Part shown: piece after piece, positions 25,771 to 34,430 of the stretch | Layout: the number at the start of each line of letters is the position of its first letter | Position numbering within the stretch: the first letter of the stretch is position 1 | Assembly (NCBI RefSeq): GCF_002236105.1 | Contig: NZ_NIWU01000002.1 | Span: 310,001 to 374,000, forward strand | Direction of reading: 5' to 3' | Origin: Pseudomonas umsongensis | Lineage (GTDB): Bacteria > Pseudomonadota > Gammaproteobacteria > Pseudomonadales > Pseudomonadaceae | Length of the DNA: 64,000 nt | Program-made: the position numbers and the translations under genes | The notes under the pieces: model-generated | Told to the model about the DNA's origin: nothing | Seen by the model: only the letters and a program-made list of their open reading frames with translations | Database searches by the model: none

Positions 25771-26530
25771 GAAGACAATCTCCATTGAGATTCAGATAGG
25801 ACAACGTTAGTGATTGGGTTCAAGAACTGGGCGTCAAGAGACGACTTAAGGTCGAGATGCGGACAGTTGCAGTTTTTCTGATCGAGCGTCTCTCGGCAGC
25901 TCCGCGCACAAGGTTGCTCTTCCTCCTTCAGGTTTGTGAAGTATTAGGAAGGGTGGGAAATTCTCTCGGGGCCCCTGAGGAGTTCTAACCGATACGGGGT
26001 CGGTAACCCGCGGGTTCTCGTTAGCTGCAGACGCCCCAGCTTACTGAAATTTCAGCGTTGAAATTGGGAGGATCTTGAAGAAAAAAAGGCGTCGTTACCG
26101 TATCGGTAAAGATGGCCTAGGATCGGCCGTTTCTTAGGGCAATGCACGGGAGAACCAGCAGTTCACCCGGTTCACCTGTTCACTAAGCTGGGAGTTCTCC
26201 TGCTAACAAGGTCCGGCGGGTTTCCGACCCCGTATGCTTACAAACGACTTAGGGGCCCCGACATATTCTGGGCTCATACCATCGCTGATGGTATAGATGC
26301 TTGCGGGGAGCGGGGAAAGTATCGGTTAAACTCGTGTTACAAATGTTACTCGTGTAGCAGTATTCATCAACCTATTGAATTTAAAGGATTTTATTCAAGT
26401 AACACCCTCTTATAGATTCGTTTGTGAGTAGTGTTACAGATAAGGGTAGGTGTAACGCAAGTGGATGAGGTAAGTGATAATGGGCGTAAGGCGGAATATC
26501 TGAGGTTTCCAATCAAAAGCGGTAAGCCAA
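25771..26530. other. Candidate replication origin region of the element
   Basis: No gene is seen. A 12-bp inverted repeat ATACGGGGTCGG/CCGACCCCGTAT (25992-26003 and 26224-26235) encloses a palindrome AACCCGCGGGTT, a TACCGTATCGGTA-like dyad (26097-26108) and three GTTCAC repeats (26161-26184). On the minus strand the repeats read GGTGAACTGC, GGTGAACCGG and AGTGAACAGG, close to the P4 alpha-protein iteron GGTGAACAG(A/T). Further right, GTGTTAC/GTAACAC motifs cluster at 26334-26456. Confidence 0.5.
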
Positions 26531-26738
26531 AGTCTGCTTTCGGCCGATTCCGTTGAAAAAGTCGGCCATGGTTTCCACCGTGGAAAAATACGCGCCTGAG
26601 ATTGAAATCTTTACTCTGAGCAGTGGATTCCGGGTTCAGATTTCGCTTAACGGCGCGCAAAAAAGGATTTTTCAGCGATCGGTATGCGGGCAGTCTGGAA
26701 AAACCGACTTTTTCAACAGAATCGGCCAGAAGCGATCT
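26531..26738. mobile_element. MITE-like repeat, copy A
   Basis: About 208 bp with long terminal inverted repeats (core 'gattccgttgaaaaagtcgg' on the left and its complement on the right). No transposase is encoded. A second copy, in inverse orientation, is at 32876-33086. The internal sequence is shared as well ('cagactgcccgcataccgatcg' region). Confidence 0.75.
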
Positions 26739-26959
26739 GTCGTCGGTGTCTGATTTCGGGAGGAGCTTTAAACTTACGGCAGCATCATAGCCCCAGTCGT
26801 GCGAGATTTTCGGGACTAACACCGCCCAGACGAACCGCATTATGGGGTGTGAATTTTTTTGTCATGGGCGCGCCGCCACGTAGGGTCTGCCCCGAGCGTG
26901 CCACAACTGTTTCAGACGAGTCCTTAAACCCTTTCAGCTATTCCCAAGTTGGGTCAACT
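26739..26959. other. Short upstream region of the membrane gene
   Basis: No gene is seen. The open frame of the next gene continues leftwards through here and into MITE copy A, but lacks a credible start before 26960. Confidence 0.4.
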
Positions 26960-28582
26960 ATGAATCCTGCAGGCATCGACACTAGTGCACTACTCACCAT
27001 GCTGGGCTTGATTGCCGCGGTCTGGGCTGTCGTGCCCAGCACTGCCAAGCTCAGCTTTCGGTTGAGCCTGAACTGGTTCGACTGGTTGGTCATCTGGGCC
27101 GCGTTACTGACCATCCATGGACTTTTCTTCCAGCCCGTACTCACCACACTTGGGTTCCCTACCTTTGGCCCCTGGTTGTGGGGATTTGACAAGAGCGCCA
27201 CCCAGTACTTACTGTTCTTGGTACTCGTTGCATTCGTATACTGGCGTTCGCGCAGGACGAGGCTGACGCGGTGGAACCTCGGACTCTTCGATGACCTGAC
27301 CACGTCACTCTTATACGCCGGGAAGCTCGAGGAACTCGCCGATTTGCTGCATAGTCATCTCGCATCGGCTCTGAACCTGGCGGGGTCTGAGAGCGTGCGA
27401 AGTCGCTTGGCGAACGCCATTCGCCCACCCCGTCGCGGTTTCAATGTCGTCTTCCAAGACGACGGGTCGATCTCGTTGGGAGAGGGGGCTCCGACGAGCT
27501 GGCTATTCCGAAAATGGTTTAGCTTTCGCGAATGGCTCGCCGACCTGGTTGGCTCTTCGCAGCGGGTGCAGCGCCGTGCTGCTATCGTCGTGAAGCGGCT
27601 GCTGTCCTCCCGCCGTCTGGTCGTACACCTTGCCATCGCTCGCCCCTTCCTTTGTTTAGAGGTTATGGAGCGCGCAATGCGCTTTGAGGAAGGTTTCCAA
27701 GATGAGTTCTTTGACGCACTATTGGCCAATGAGGCCAGCGTCTTCTATAGCGAGCTGAAGAACAACCACAACTTTGTCGAGGGCGGACACCGCTTGGCGC
27801 TCCCTGATGAGAACCGTCTCTTGCGGTTCTATTGTGTCGATGTTGAGGTGGCCGCGCGTCTCGGAGTTTACCGGTCTGTCGGCGAGGCTGTACTCGCTCG
27901 GATTGATGCGGATGAAGCTCTCGAAAAGAAGCTCAATGGCCGGCTACTGACCTTTCAAGATGTCGGAAAGCACCACGACCCGGTGTATGCGGGTATCGGG
28001 TTCTTCAGAGTCATGGTCTTGGAGGGCCTGCATCAGCGTATCGCCGACCACTTGTGGCTGCACTATATGCCTCATTTGGCCAGCCGCCTGGTCGACCGTG
28101 CTCGCGAAGTTCGGCCGGAAGACGAAAACCACGAGTTCCCAACGCCGCTGGGCTACCTGTTGTACGAAATCGTTGACGCTACTACGGTATGGGTGAGGGA
28201 CGCCGAAACTCTGACAAAGCGAGGCGACTTGCTGCGTCCTGACCAGTTTGAAGGCAATCACATCCACATTTCCTTTGAAGCCGCGGAAGCCATCGGCCGT
28301 ATTATCCAGGCCATCCTGATGTCCTCGCATGTGCCTAGCCGACTTAAGGCAGAATTGCTTAGTGTGGCGCTCACCACTCTGCGGGACCTGGAACAGCGTG
28401 CGCACCTAGCGCCGTTAGCCAGAGTGATGCGGGCGCACCTCATAGAACCATACGGATTCAGCAGACAGAATGACTATCTGAGTGTCCTGAAACAATGCTT
28501 CGATGGACAAGACCATATGCTTCGGGCTCACTTAGGATCCTTTAGGGATGATCTCAACGCTGCTTGGAAAGCTGCGCTGTAG
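26960..28582 (+). CDS. Membrane-anchored cargo protein, unknown
   Basis: The 540-aa product from the ATG at 26960 has three N-terminal hydrophobic helices (TMLGLIAAVWAVV, WLVIWAALLTIHGLFF, YLLFLVLVAFVYW), then a basic stop-transfer segment and a ~440-residue cytoplasmic, mainly helical region. No catalytic motif or family is recognised. No strong ribosome site is visible. The gene converges on the SIR2-NACHT gene, with 160 bp between stops, and both lie between the two MITE copies. This pairing suggests shared acquisition as defence cargo. A role as sensor or membrane effector is only a hypothesis. Confidence 0.6.
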   Translation: MNPAGIDTSALLTMLGLIAAVWAVVPSTAKLSFRLSLNWFDWLVIWAALLTIHGLFFQPVLTTLGFPTFGPWLWGFDKSATQYLLFLVLVAFVYWRSRRTRLTRWNLGLFDDLTTSLLYAGKLEELADLLHSHLASALNLAGSESVRSRLANAIRPPRRGFNVVFQDDGSISLGEGAPTSWLFRKWFSFREWLADLVGSSQRVQRRAAIVVKRLLSSRRLVVHLAIARPFLCLEVMERAMRFEEGFQDEFFDALLANEASVFYSELKNNHNFVEGGHRLALPDENRLLRFYCVDVEVAARLGVYRSVGEAVLARIDADEALEKKLNGRLLTFQDVGKHHDPVYAGIGFFRVMVLEGLHQRIADHLWLHYMPHLASRLVDRAREVRPEDENHEFPTPLGYLLYEIVDATTVWVRDAETLTKRGDLLRPDQFEGNHIHISFEAAEAIGRIIQAILMSSHVPSRLKAELLSVALTTLRDLEQRAHLAPLARVMRAHLIEPYGFSRQNDYLSVLKQCFDGQDHMLRAHLGSFRDDLNAAWKAAL

Positions 28583-28742
28583 AACTACGTTGAGTTCAGA
28601 GCTTTGGTGCATAGGCATAAGAACCACGAGTCTGTCGATCCGTAAAGTTTAGTAAAATTGGCATCTAAGGACCCCTTCGTTGAGTGGTTTCATGCAGAGT
28701 CCTGGAGTCCTGTACGCCTCTCAACTCTTACTACTCACAACG

Positions 28743-31700
28743 TCAAATTTCGACAAGATAGCGACGGCCATGTCTTGCGCCTGCTCGTTCTAAAACTTGC
28801 AAAAGATTTCCTTTTAGAGGCTCTTGGGCGTTAACTAATAACGGTAACAATCGCTCTGTAATAAAGCTTTCAGTCGCAGCAGATCCAAGCAAGTTATTTC
28901 CATACCAATTGTCCATTTTTTCTCGTGACAATTCAGCTAGCAAAAACGAGATGGAGTCACTGCCAAGCTCATCAGTTGTCACGTCTAATTTGTGAATGAT
29001 AAATTTCAGAATAATTTGGCGATACTGAGAGCCTTGATTGAACTCATCTACAAAAGCAGTCCTGGTAAAGCTGTCAACGTGGTTAGCTAAAACGTCGCCA
29101 AGTCTAGCTGAAAACCAACCTTCTACTTCCCTAGCTAGCGAGTCCTGCATCCACTCTAACCACCATGTTATATCACCTATCTCCAAAGTCCCCAGATTTT
29201 TAAGGTGTACAGGTATAGAGCCGCCAAAGATCGCACTAGCAAGATTGAAGTCGCGCAACTTAAGAAGCTTAATAAGAAACCGTTCGCGCCCTTTCCAATC
29301 TATATCCACCCGCTGGAGAAGCTGAAAGGATATTGCCTCACGTTCCTCTTTTGATAGATTGGCAATCCTTTCAAGTTCAGAAAACATAGGTTCCATATTT
29401 TCGGGGGCAACGCAGTACAGCAATACAGCAGTTTTTAACCCTATTCTTTTATACGCATCTTCTCTTACTTGGTCAGCAATATCTGGTCGTGCACGACATA
29501 ATGCTTTCATAGCATCTATCGACCAATAGTCTTCTAAAAGTTCCTCTAGGCGAACAGCGTGACCGTAGGTAAAATTATCCCAGGACATTTTATCCCTGCG
29601 CTCGGAAAACAGCGCTATGTGAGAGATTGACCTAGCAGCCTCATCGACGCCCTTTAACAATAAGTCCCCAGCCACGGCAAGAGCCTCCGGCGTCGAATTT
29701 TCTCCGAGTATCTCGCATAGGACTTTTATTCTAAAATTATTAGCATAATCTCCGCTTTGAGTTATAGGTAATGAACGAAGGATAGCGGGCAACTCAAGCT
29801 CTCGCAAAAGAATACCAACCCCAATAACAAACCCGCCGTAATTGTCGTCATCTATATCAGGAGTCGTTTCGATCTCACATTGGATCATGTCAGTGAAACG
29901 TGCTATCGCTTTAACGTCTTCCTCGGTAACAATCGAAGAGAGTCCTTCTACAGCCCTGATGCAGAAGTTGAAATCACTTCTACGGTCGAACAGCATCTGT
30001 ATAACCTCCTGCGTTACCAATTCTCCTTTTATTGAAGTTAGCAAGCTTGCAGCAGTCCCACCTAAAGAATCGCCAAACCTAATGAAGTTTCTGATAACCT
30101 CTTCGTGAGCCTCTGAGATTTGAAGTCCGAACTCAAATGCCGATTCAATTTTTGACCCAAGCTCGCCCTGATTAACCTTCATTTCATACAGCTTATTCAG
30201 CAGCTCTAAAACCACTTCATCGCGGCCCACTTCGATATATTTAGATGCATTTATTGCCAAGGCCATGTCAGCTTTAACAACATCGTCTAAAAATTCTTTC
30301 GATTGGCTGCCTGACAAAAAGCTTAGGGTAAGAAATAGCCCTTGATCCCACCTTCTCAGAGCTAGCTTTTCTTTAAGTCCTCTTGAGTCAGCGACATAAC
30401 GCTTTGCCAGCTCTGTAGCGGCCAAATATTCTGTAACAGACTGATGAATGAAGCCAATTCTACCCTTGGAATACGGAATAAGAATGGATTCTGATACAAG
30501 CCAGTTGATTACCTCAATTGAGGTTACTGAACTTTCCAGTGGTAAAAAATCACCCAGCTCACCAATCAGAGTTGAAATTTGGAATGCTTCTGCACCTTTA
30601 TCAAGAGCTGCGTAGGCTGTGTTGGAAAGCGCTTGCTCTATGTTTAACTCAAAATTAAATCGCTTGATAAAAGCACGACTGACATTGTCGAACAAGCATC
30701 TATAAAAGTCCCTAGGGTGTGCGTTATAAGGTAAATCAATCATCCTGGAAACAATATACTGAAAGTAAAATGGTCTTTGTATTAAACTCATTACTTCCTT
30801 GCTAAACCTGCCTTCGAAATTGACGCCTAGTCGTGAAAGCTCATTAGATACTGCCTCTGCCTCGATATAGTCGAGACGAAAAGTCGGAAATTCCAATCGC
30901 GACAAGCCATCAGGTGTTCTTGAACCAATGATAAATGAGGCTTGCCCAAGCTCTGCTATAAATGCTAAAAAATCAGACTCGTATGAACCGCTTTCGAGAT
31001 ACTCTCGAGGCATTTCATTAAAGGAGTCGATGAATATTTTTACTTTGTACGATTGGATGAGATCTTGGAGTGGCAAGCTTTCAGGTAAGGTTTGATTCAC
31101 CAAGCTGCTGATATCGCCTCGATAAAGCTTTAAATCTACAATTACTGGTACCACTATACTTTCTTTATCGAACACATTGGAAAGGCAAGCGTCATTGAGT
31201 CGATCTGCCAGTCTAGCCGCCGCCCGACGGAGAGAGTAAGTTTTTCCAGCTCCTGGCAGCCCTACTAATATTAATCGATCAGGCCCAGTATCAAGTAGCC
31301 TCTCAACTGAGCCGTAGTTAAATCTTTGCGCATCTGTTCCTGTCCACTTTTGTTTTCCCAAATCAGAATTTACACGAATTGGAAATTCAGGGCTGAGCTT
31401 AGGGTACCTCCCTAAAACCGCCGCATGCCTTGCTAGCGCGAGAAGCACATCAGAAGAGCAGGGATTAAAAGAGGATTTTTGTTCTTCATTAGGAACTTCT
31501 AAAAAAGTATCGAGCAAGGATAGGAGCGGACTATGGTCTCTTGATTTATCGGGTCGCTCAAGAGTGTTATAACCTAAAAGATGAATTCCATAATTACGTC
31601 TCCAGTAGTCAATCTCTTGCTCATGCACGTCTGCCATTATTGCATAATGATCCCGCACTCCGCCCTTGTAAGTATTAGCTAGCAAATCTCGGACGTATAT

Positions 31701-32327
31701 AAAATCTGGATCGCGAAGGCCAAATCCAAGATACAAAACAGGTCTACTAGCAAGTAGCATTTTTACCGACTCTAGAGCAGCTTGACTTTCGCCTTGCGGC
31801 AACAACCGCCTGTATTGCTCTCTGGTCAAAATTATACTTTCGCTATCAGCAGCATCACCATGTGGCTTGAATATGAAGTCTATTGCTCTAGCGTGTACAA
31901 TTTCTGCCGTTTCGGTCAATTGTCGATTAGTGACGGGGGGACGATAAAATCGCTCTTGTTGCCATTCCCGTAGGCTTTGCTCAATTAAGTTGTCATAGTT
32001 AGTGGTTATATAGCATCGGGGGCCTAGCGAAACAATTTTACGGTGAATTTCATGCGGCTTTGCTTTACCATAACGGCACGTCTCCCGTATAAATTCACCA
32101 ATCTGCTGCTTTGTTAGTTTGTCAAATCCATAGCTTGCCGCTTGTAGCAAATCTCCTTTTTTTGCTTCAGCTCGAATCAGTTCGGCACTTCCTCCCCCCT
32201 GTTCCACAAACTTAGCTAGCTCTTCTATCATCCCCGACCACGTGGGGAGGCCTGCCCACAACGATATTCCAGATCCAACAAATATGATGGTGTCAGATTG
32301 AGCTAGTATTTGTTTGAGTTTTATCAT
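28743..32327 (-). CDS. SIR2-NACHT/STAND protein, probable antiphage NLR
   Basis: The 1194-aa protein joins an N-terminal SIR2-type NADase (about 1-270: VGSGIS at 17-22, TTNYDNLIE at 108-116, catalytic His in KPHGD at 154-158) to a NACHT/STAND ATPase. In the latter, Walker A GLPGAGKT is at 356-363, Walker B IFIDSFNE at 431-438 and sensor IIGSRT near 467. The long helical C-terminus probably forms sensor repeats. SIR2-STAND proteins such as Avs5 deplete NAD+ on sensing phage and cause abortive infection. All key residues look intact. The gene has lower GC than the core. The ATG at 32327 lacks a clear ribosome site. Confidence 0.85.
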   Translation of the reverse strand: MIKLKQILAQSDTIIFVGSGISLWAGLPTWSGMIEELAKFVEQGGGSAELIRAEAKKGDLLQAASYGFDKLTKQQIGEFIRETCRYGKAKPHEIHRKIVSLGPRCYITTNYDNLIEQSLREWQQERFYRPPVTNRQLTETAEIVHARAIDFIFKPHGDAADSESIILTREQYRRLLPQGESQAALESVKMLLASRPVLYLGFGLRDPDFIYVRDLLANTYKGGVRDHYAIMADVHEQEIDYWRRNYGIHLLGYNTLERPDKSRDHSPLLSLLDTFLEVPNEEQKSSFNPCSSDVLLALARHAAVLGRYPKLSPEFPIRVNSDLGKQKWTGTDAQRFNYGSVERLLDTGPDRLILVGLPGAGKTYSLRRAAARLADRLNDACLSNVFDKESIVVPVIVDLKLYRGDISSLVNQTLPESLPLQDLIQSYKVKIFIDSFNEMPREYLESGSYESDFLAFIAELGQASFIIGSRTPDGLSRLEFPTFRLDYIEAEAVSNELSRLGVNFEGRFSKEVMSLIQRPFYFQYIVSRMIDLPYNAHPRDFYRCLFDNVSRAFIKRFNFELNIEQALSNTAYAALDKGAEAFQISTLIGELGDFLPLESSVTSIEVINWLVSESILIPYSKGRIGFIHQSVTEYLAATELAKRYVADSRGLKEKLALRRWDQGLFLTLSFLSGSQSKEFLDDVVKADMALAINASKYIEVGRDEVVLELLNKLYEMKVNQGELGSKIESAFEFGLQISEAHEEVIRNFIRFGDSLGGTAASLLTSIKGELVTQEVIQMLFDRRSDFNFCIRAVEGLSSIVTEEDVKAIARFTDMIQCEIETTPDIDDDNYGGFVIGVGILLRELELPAILRSLPITQSGDYANNFRIKVLCEILGENSTPEALAVAGDLLLKGVDEAARSISHIALFSERRDKMSWDNFTYGHAVRLEELLEDYWSIDAMKALCRARPDIADQVREDAYKRIGLKTAVLLYCVAPENMEPMFSELERIANLSKEEREAISFQLLQRVDIDWKGRERFLIKLLKLRDFNLASAIFGGSIPVHLKNLGTLEIGDITWWLEWMQDSLAREVEGWFSARLGDVLANHVDSFTRTAFVDEFNQGSQYRQIILKFIIHKLDVTTDELGSDSISFLLAELSREKMDNWYGNNLLGSAATESFITERLLPLLVNAQEPLKGNLLQVLERAGARHGRRYLVEI

Positions 32328-32875
32328 GTTATAAAGTAGTCGTTAGTTACTGGACTTTGCCTAAGCTTTTTGCTCGGGAAGTCTTGGTGGCTATCATCAC
32401 TCAGCATTCACAACATCCTTGATTGCTGAAATTTTGGTGAGGCTTCGACACTACTCAGATTTTTTTGGTAATCAGGCACGCTATAGGCAATTTGGCGGTG
32501 CGTATGCCTTGTCGCGGATGCCGTCTACTCAATCCGAAATCTATCGTGCCGCAAATGAGGGTTTCTGCATAGCGTGAAAGGAACCATCTGAATATCATTC
32601 CTGTGGTGAGTAACCTCAATACTCTCTAACCCGTTTAAGTCGAAGGTAGTCGAACAGTCCCTGATCGAACGTCGGCTGATGGCCGTTTTTTACCTGTCAC
32701 GAAAGGCATCTGTCGACCCAAGCGGATCAGCAGAAACGTTCCTGGCGTCGATGCTAAGCCAGCAAGCACGTCGTCAAGAACAAGGCTAGGAATGCCAATT
32801 GGTCGTAGGGGATGATCTCGCATATTCAGTTCTGTTAATCACCCCGTTCTTCTTTACGCGAGTTCGTGGGGGTGA
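32328..32875. other. Upstream region of the SIR2-NACHT gene
   Basis: No convincing gene is found; a 62-codon minus-strand frame at 32635-32823 has no ribosome site. The SIR2-NACHT promoter should be at the left end. MITE copy B follows. Confidence 0.5.
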
Positions 32876-33086
32876 ATGACCGCTTCTCGGCGATTCTGTT
32901 GAAAAAGTCGGTTTTTCCAGACTGCCCGCATACCGATCGCTGAAAGCCCCTTTTTTGCGCGCCGCTACGCGAAATCTGAACCCGGGAATCCACTGCTCAA
33001 AGTAAAGATTTCAATCTCAGACGCGTATTTTTCTGCGGTGGAACCCATGGCCGACGTTTTCAACGGAATCCGGCGATAGCGGTCAT
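32876..33086. mobile_element. MITE-like repeat, copy B (inverse of copy A)
   Basis: About 211 bp with terminal inverted repeats starting 'atgaccgcttctcggcgatt' and ending in the near complement 'ggcgatagcggtcat'. The interior is the reverse complement of copy A with scattered differences. Together the two copies bracket the membrane and SIR2-NACHT genes. Confidence 0.75.
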
Positions 33087-33103
33087 CCGGTTGCGCGGTA
33101 CCT

Positions 33104-33292
33104 TCAGGCCCTTTTTTTCAGTTGGCAGTCCAGCGTACTAATCATGGTTTTTATTGCGTCGGTGGTGAGCTTTTCTATCTTGGTCGCTTTACCTCTATTC
33201 ACATCCAGAAGCGCCAGCAAATCGGCTAGGTGGGTTCTTTTCGCTTTCAAGGCGTCGGTAGAGCTTGAGGCGTTGCGTGTGTGAGGGTTCAT
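33104..33292 (-). CDS. Small helical protein of the satellite backbone
   Basis: The 62-aa product (KAKRTHLADLLALLDVNRGKATKIEKL) is charged and helical with a basic end. AAGGA precedes the ATG at 33292. It follows the coiled-coil gene after a terminator-like hairpin. No function is recognised. Confidence 0.55.
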   Translation of the reverse strand: MNPHTRNASSSTDALKAKRTHLADLLALLDVNRGKATKIEKLTTDAIKTMISTLDCQLKKRA

Positions 33293-33313
33293 GACGAAGT
33301 CCTTAAGTTTTCT

Positions 33314-33339
33314 AAACAGCCCACGGCTGTGGGCTGTTT
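33314..33339 (-). terminator. Terminator-like hairpin
   Basis: Stem AAACAGCCCAC/GTGGGCTGTTT with a 4-nt loop lies directly after the coiled-coil gene's stop. It probably ends or attenuates the primase operon before the 62-aa gene. Confidence 0.6.
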
Positions 33340-33355
33340 CGGGTGAGACGGTTCG

Positions 33356-34339
33356 TTACATCGCCAGCACGTCTTGAACGTTGTGCTTGTAAGCACGATC
33401 CGCAAGTTCACCACTTTTCCAGCTACTAAAATTTTCGCCTTCCTCCGGAAGGACCAATTTCATAAGGCCGATCTGATCGCGGTCAATCAGGCGATAAGAA
33501 GCCCAGAGCTTGCCGCCGATATCGAGCAACGCCTCGGCCGCTTGATTCCACTTTTCCTCCAGCACGGTATGAGCCAGGAGAAGAGCATTTCTCTCGATGG
33601 CATTGTGGTTTTGCTGAGCTTCGGCGATGTATCGATCAACCGTGGCCAGTTCCTGCTCCAATGCGGTGATGATCAGCTGTTGTCGCCGATTATGCTCGGT
33701 TGCCGTCGCGAGGTTTTTCGCCGCCTTTACTGCATCAGTGTTGGCGTTCTTCTCGCCCTCTGTGTCGCCCCAGGCCACTGCTTGCGCATAGGCCGTCGCC
33801 GCATCAGTTTCGGCTTGTCGGGCTTTCGCCATATCGTCGATCGCTTGCTGGCGTACCTGCTGCAGGCGGGTGCTGAGGCTTAGGCGTTTTTCATGTAGCT
33901 CTTGCTCGTCGGCTTTCCAGTTGGTCATTGCCTCAATGTAGCCCGTCATAAGAGATTCACAGTGCACGAGCTTTTCGCGACGGTTGATCTTCTGATCCAA
34001 AAGGCTGGCGTTGTGTTGGCGTGAATCGAAATCTCTTTTCAGGTCGTTATACTTGCCGCGTATCTCGTGTTTTTGATCGGGATCGATAGGATCTTCGCTT
34101 TCCAGCGCCGCTTCGTAGGGAAGTAGTTCAGCATGGAGGTTGTCCGCTTCACTGAGTAACTGGTCACGTCGGCTTTTGAGTTCTCGGATCTCATTTAGTC
34201 GCGTTTGATCTGCGCTATTCCCTTGATCGGTGGTTTCGAGGCTGTTTGACGCTGTCTCAGGAAGCAAAGTGGACTGAAGGTTCCGCATTTCATTGGTCAG
34301 CGATTCGTGTTGCTCTGTTGGTTCTTGAAGTTGGTTCAT
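33356..34339 (-). CDS. Coiled-coil protein downstream of the primase
   Basis: The 327-aa protein is rich in Glu, Gln, Lys, Leu and Ala over residues ~50-260, typical of long coiled coils (RQAEKA and QLITALEQELATVDRYIAEAQ patterns), with a mixed C-terminus. GGAAG precedes the ATG at 34339. No family is recognised. It lies 90 bp after the primase-helicase gene and is probably co-transcribed with it. A structural or replication-accessory role is possible. Confidence 0.6.
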   Translation of the reverse strand: MNQLQEPTEQHESLTNEMRNLQSTLLPETASNSLETTDQGNSADQTRLNEIRELKSRRDQLLSEADNLHAELLPYEAALESEDPIDPDQKHEIRGKYNDLKRDFDSRQHNASLLDQKINRREKLVHCESLMTGYIEAMTNWKADEQELHEKRLSLSTRLQQVRQQAIDDMAKARQAETDAATAYAQAVAWGDTEGEKNANTDAVKAAKNLATATEHNRRQQLIITALEQELATVDRYIAEAQQNHNAIERNALLLAHTVLEEKWNQAAEALLDIGGKLWASYRLIDRDQIGLMKLVLPEEGENFSSWKSGELADRAYKHNVQDVLAM

Positions 34340-34430
34340 TTGTGTTCTTCCAGTGCAATTTGATTGTGGTTGAATGAGCGGCTGGCGAGGCCGGAATGAG
34401 CCGGCGCTACCTCGATCAGCGGAGATGCCC

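Noticed and set aside
26391..26840. 149-codon minus-strand frame
   Set aside because: It runs through MITE copy A and the GTTAC repeats; no start signal.
26684..26959. 92-codon upstream extension of the membrane gene
   Set aside because: It begins inside MITE copy A and lacks a ribosome site; the TM-rich protein begins sensibly at 26960.
32635..32823. 62-codon minus-strand frame
   Set aside because: No ribosome site and no recognisable composition.
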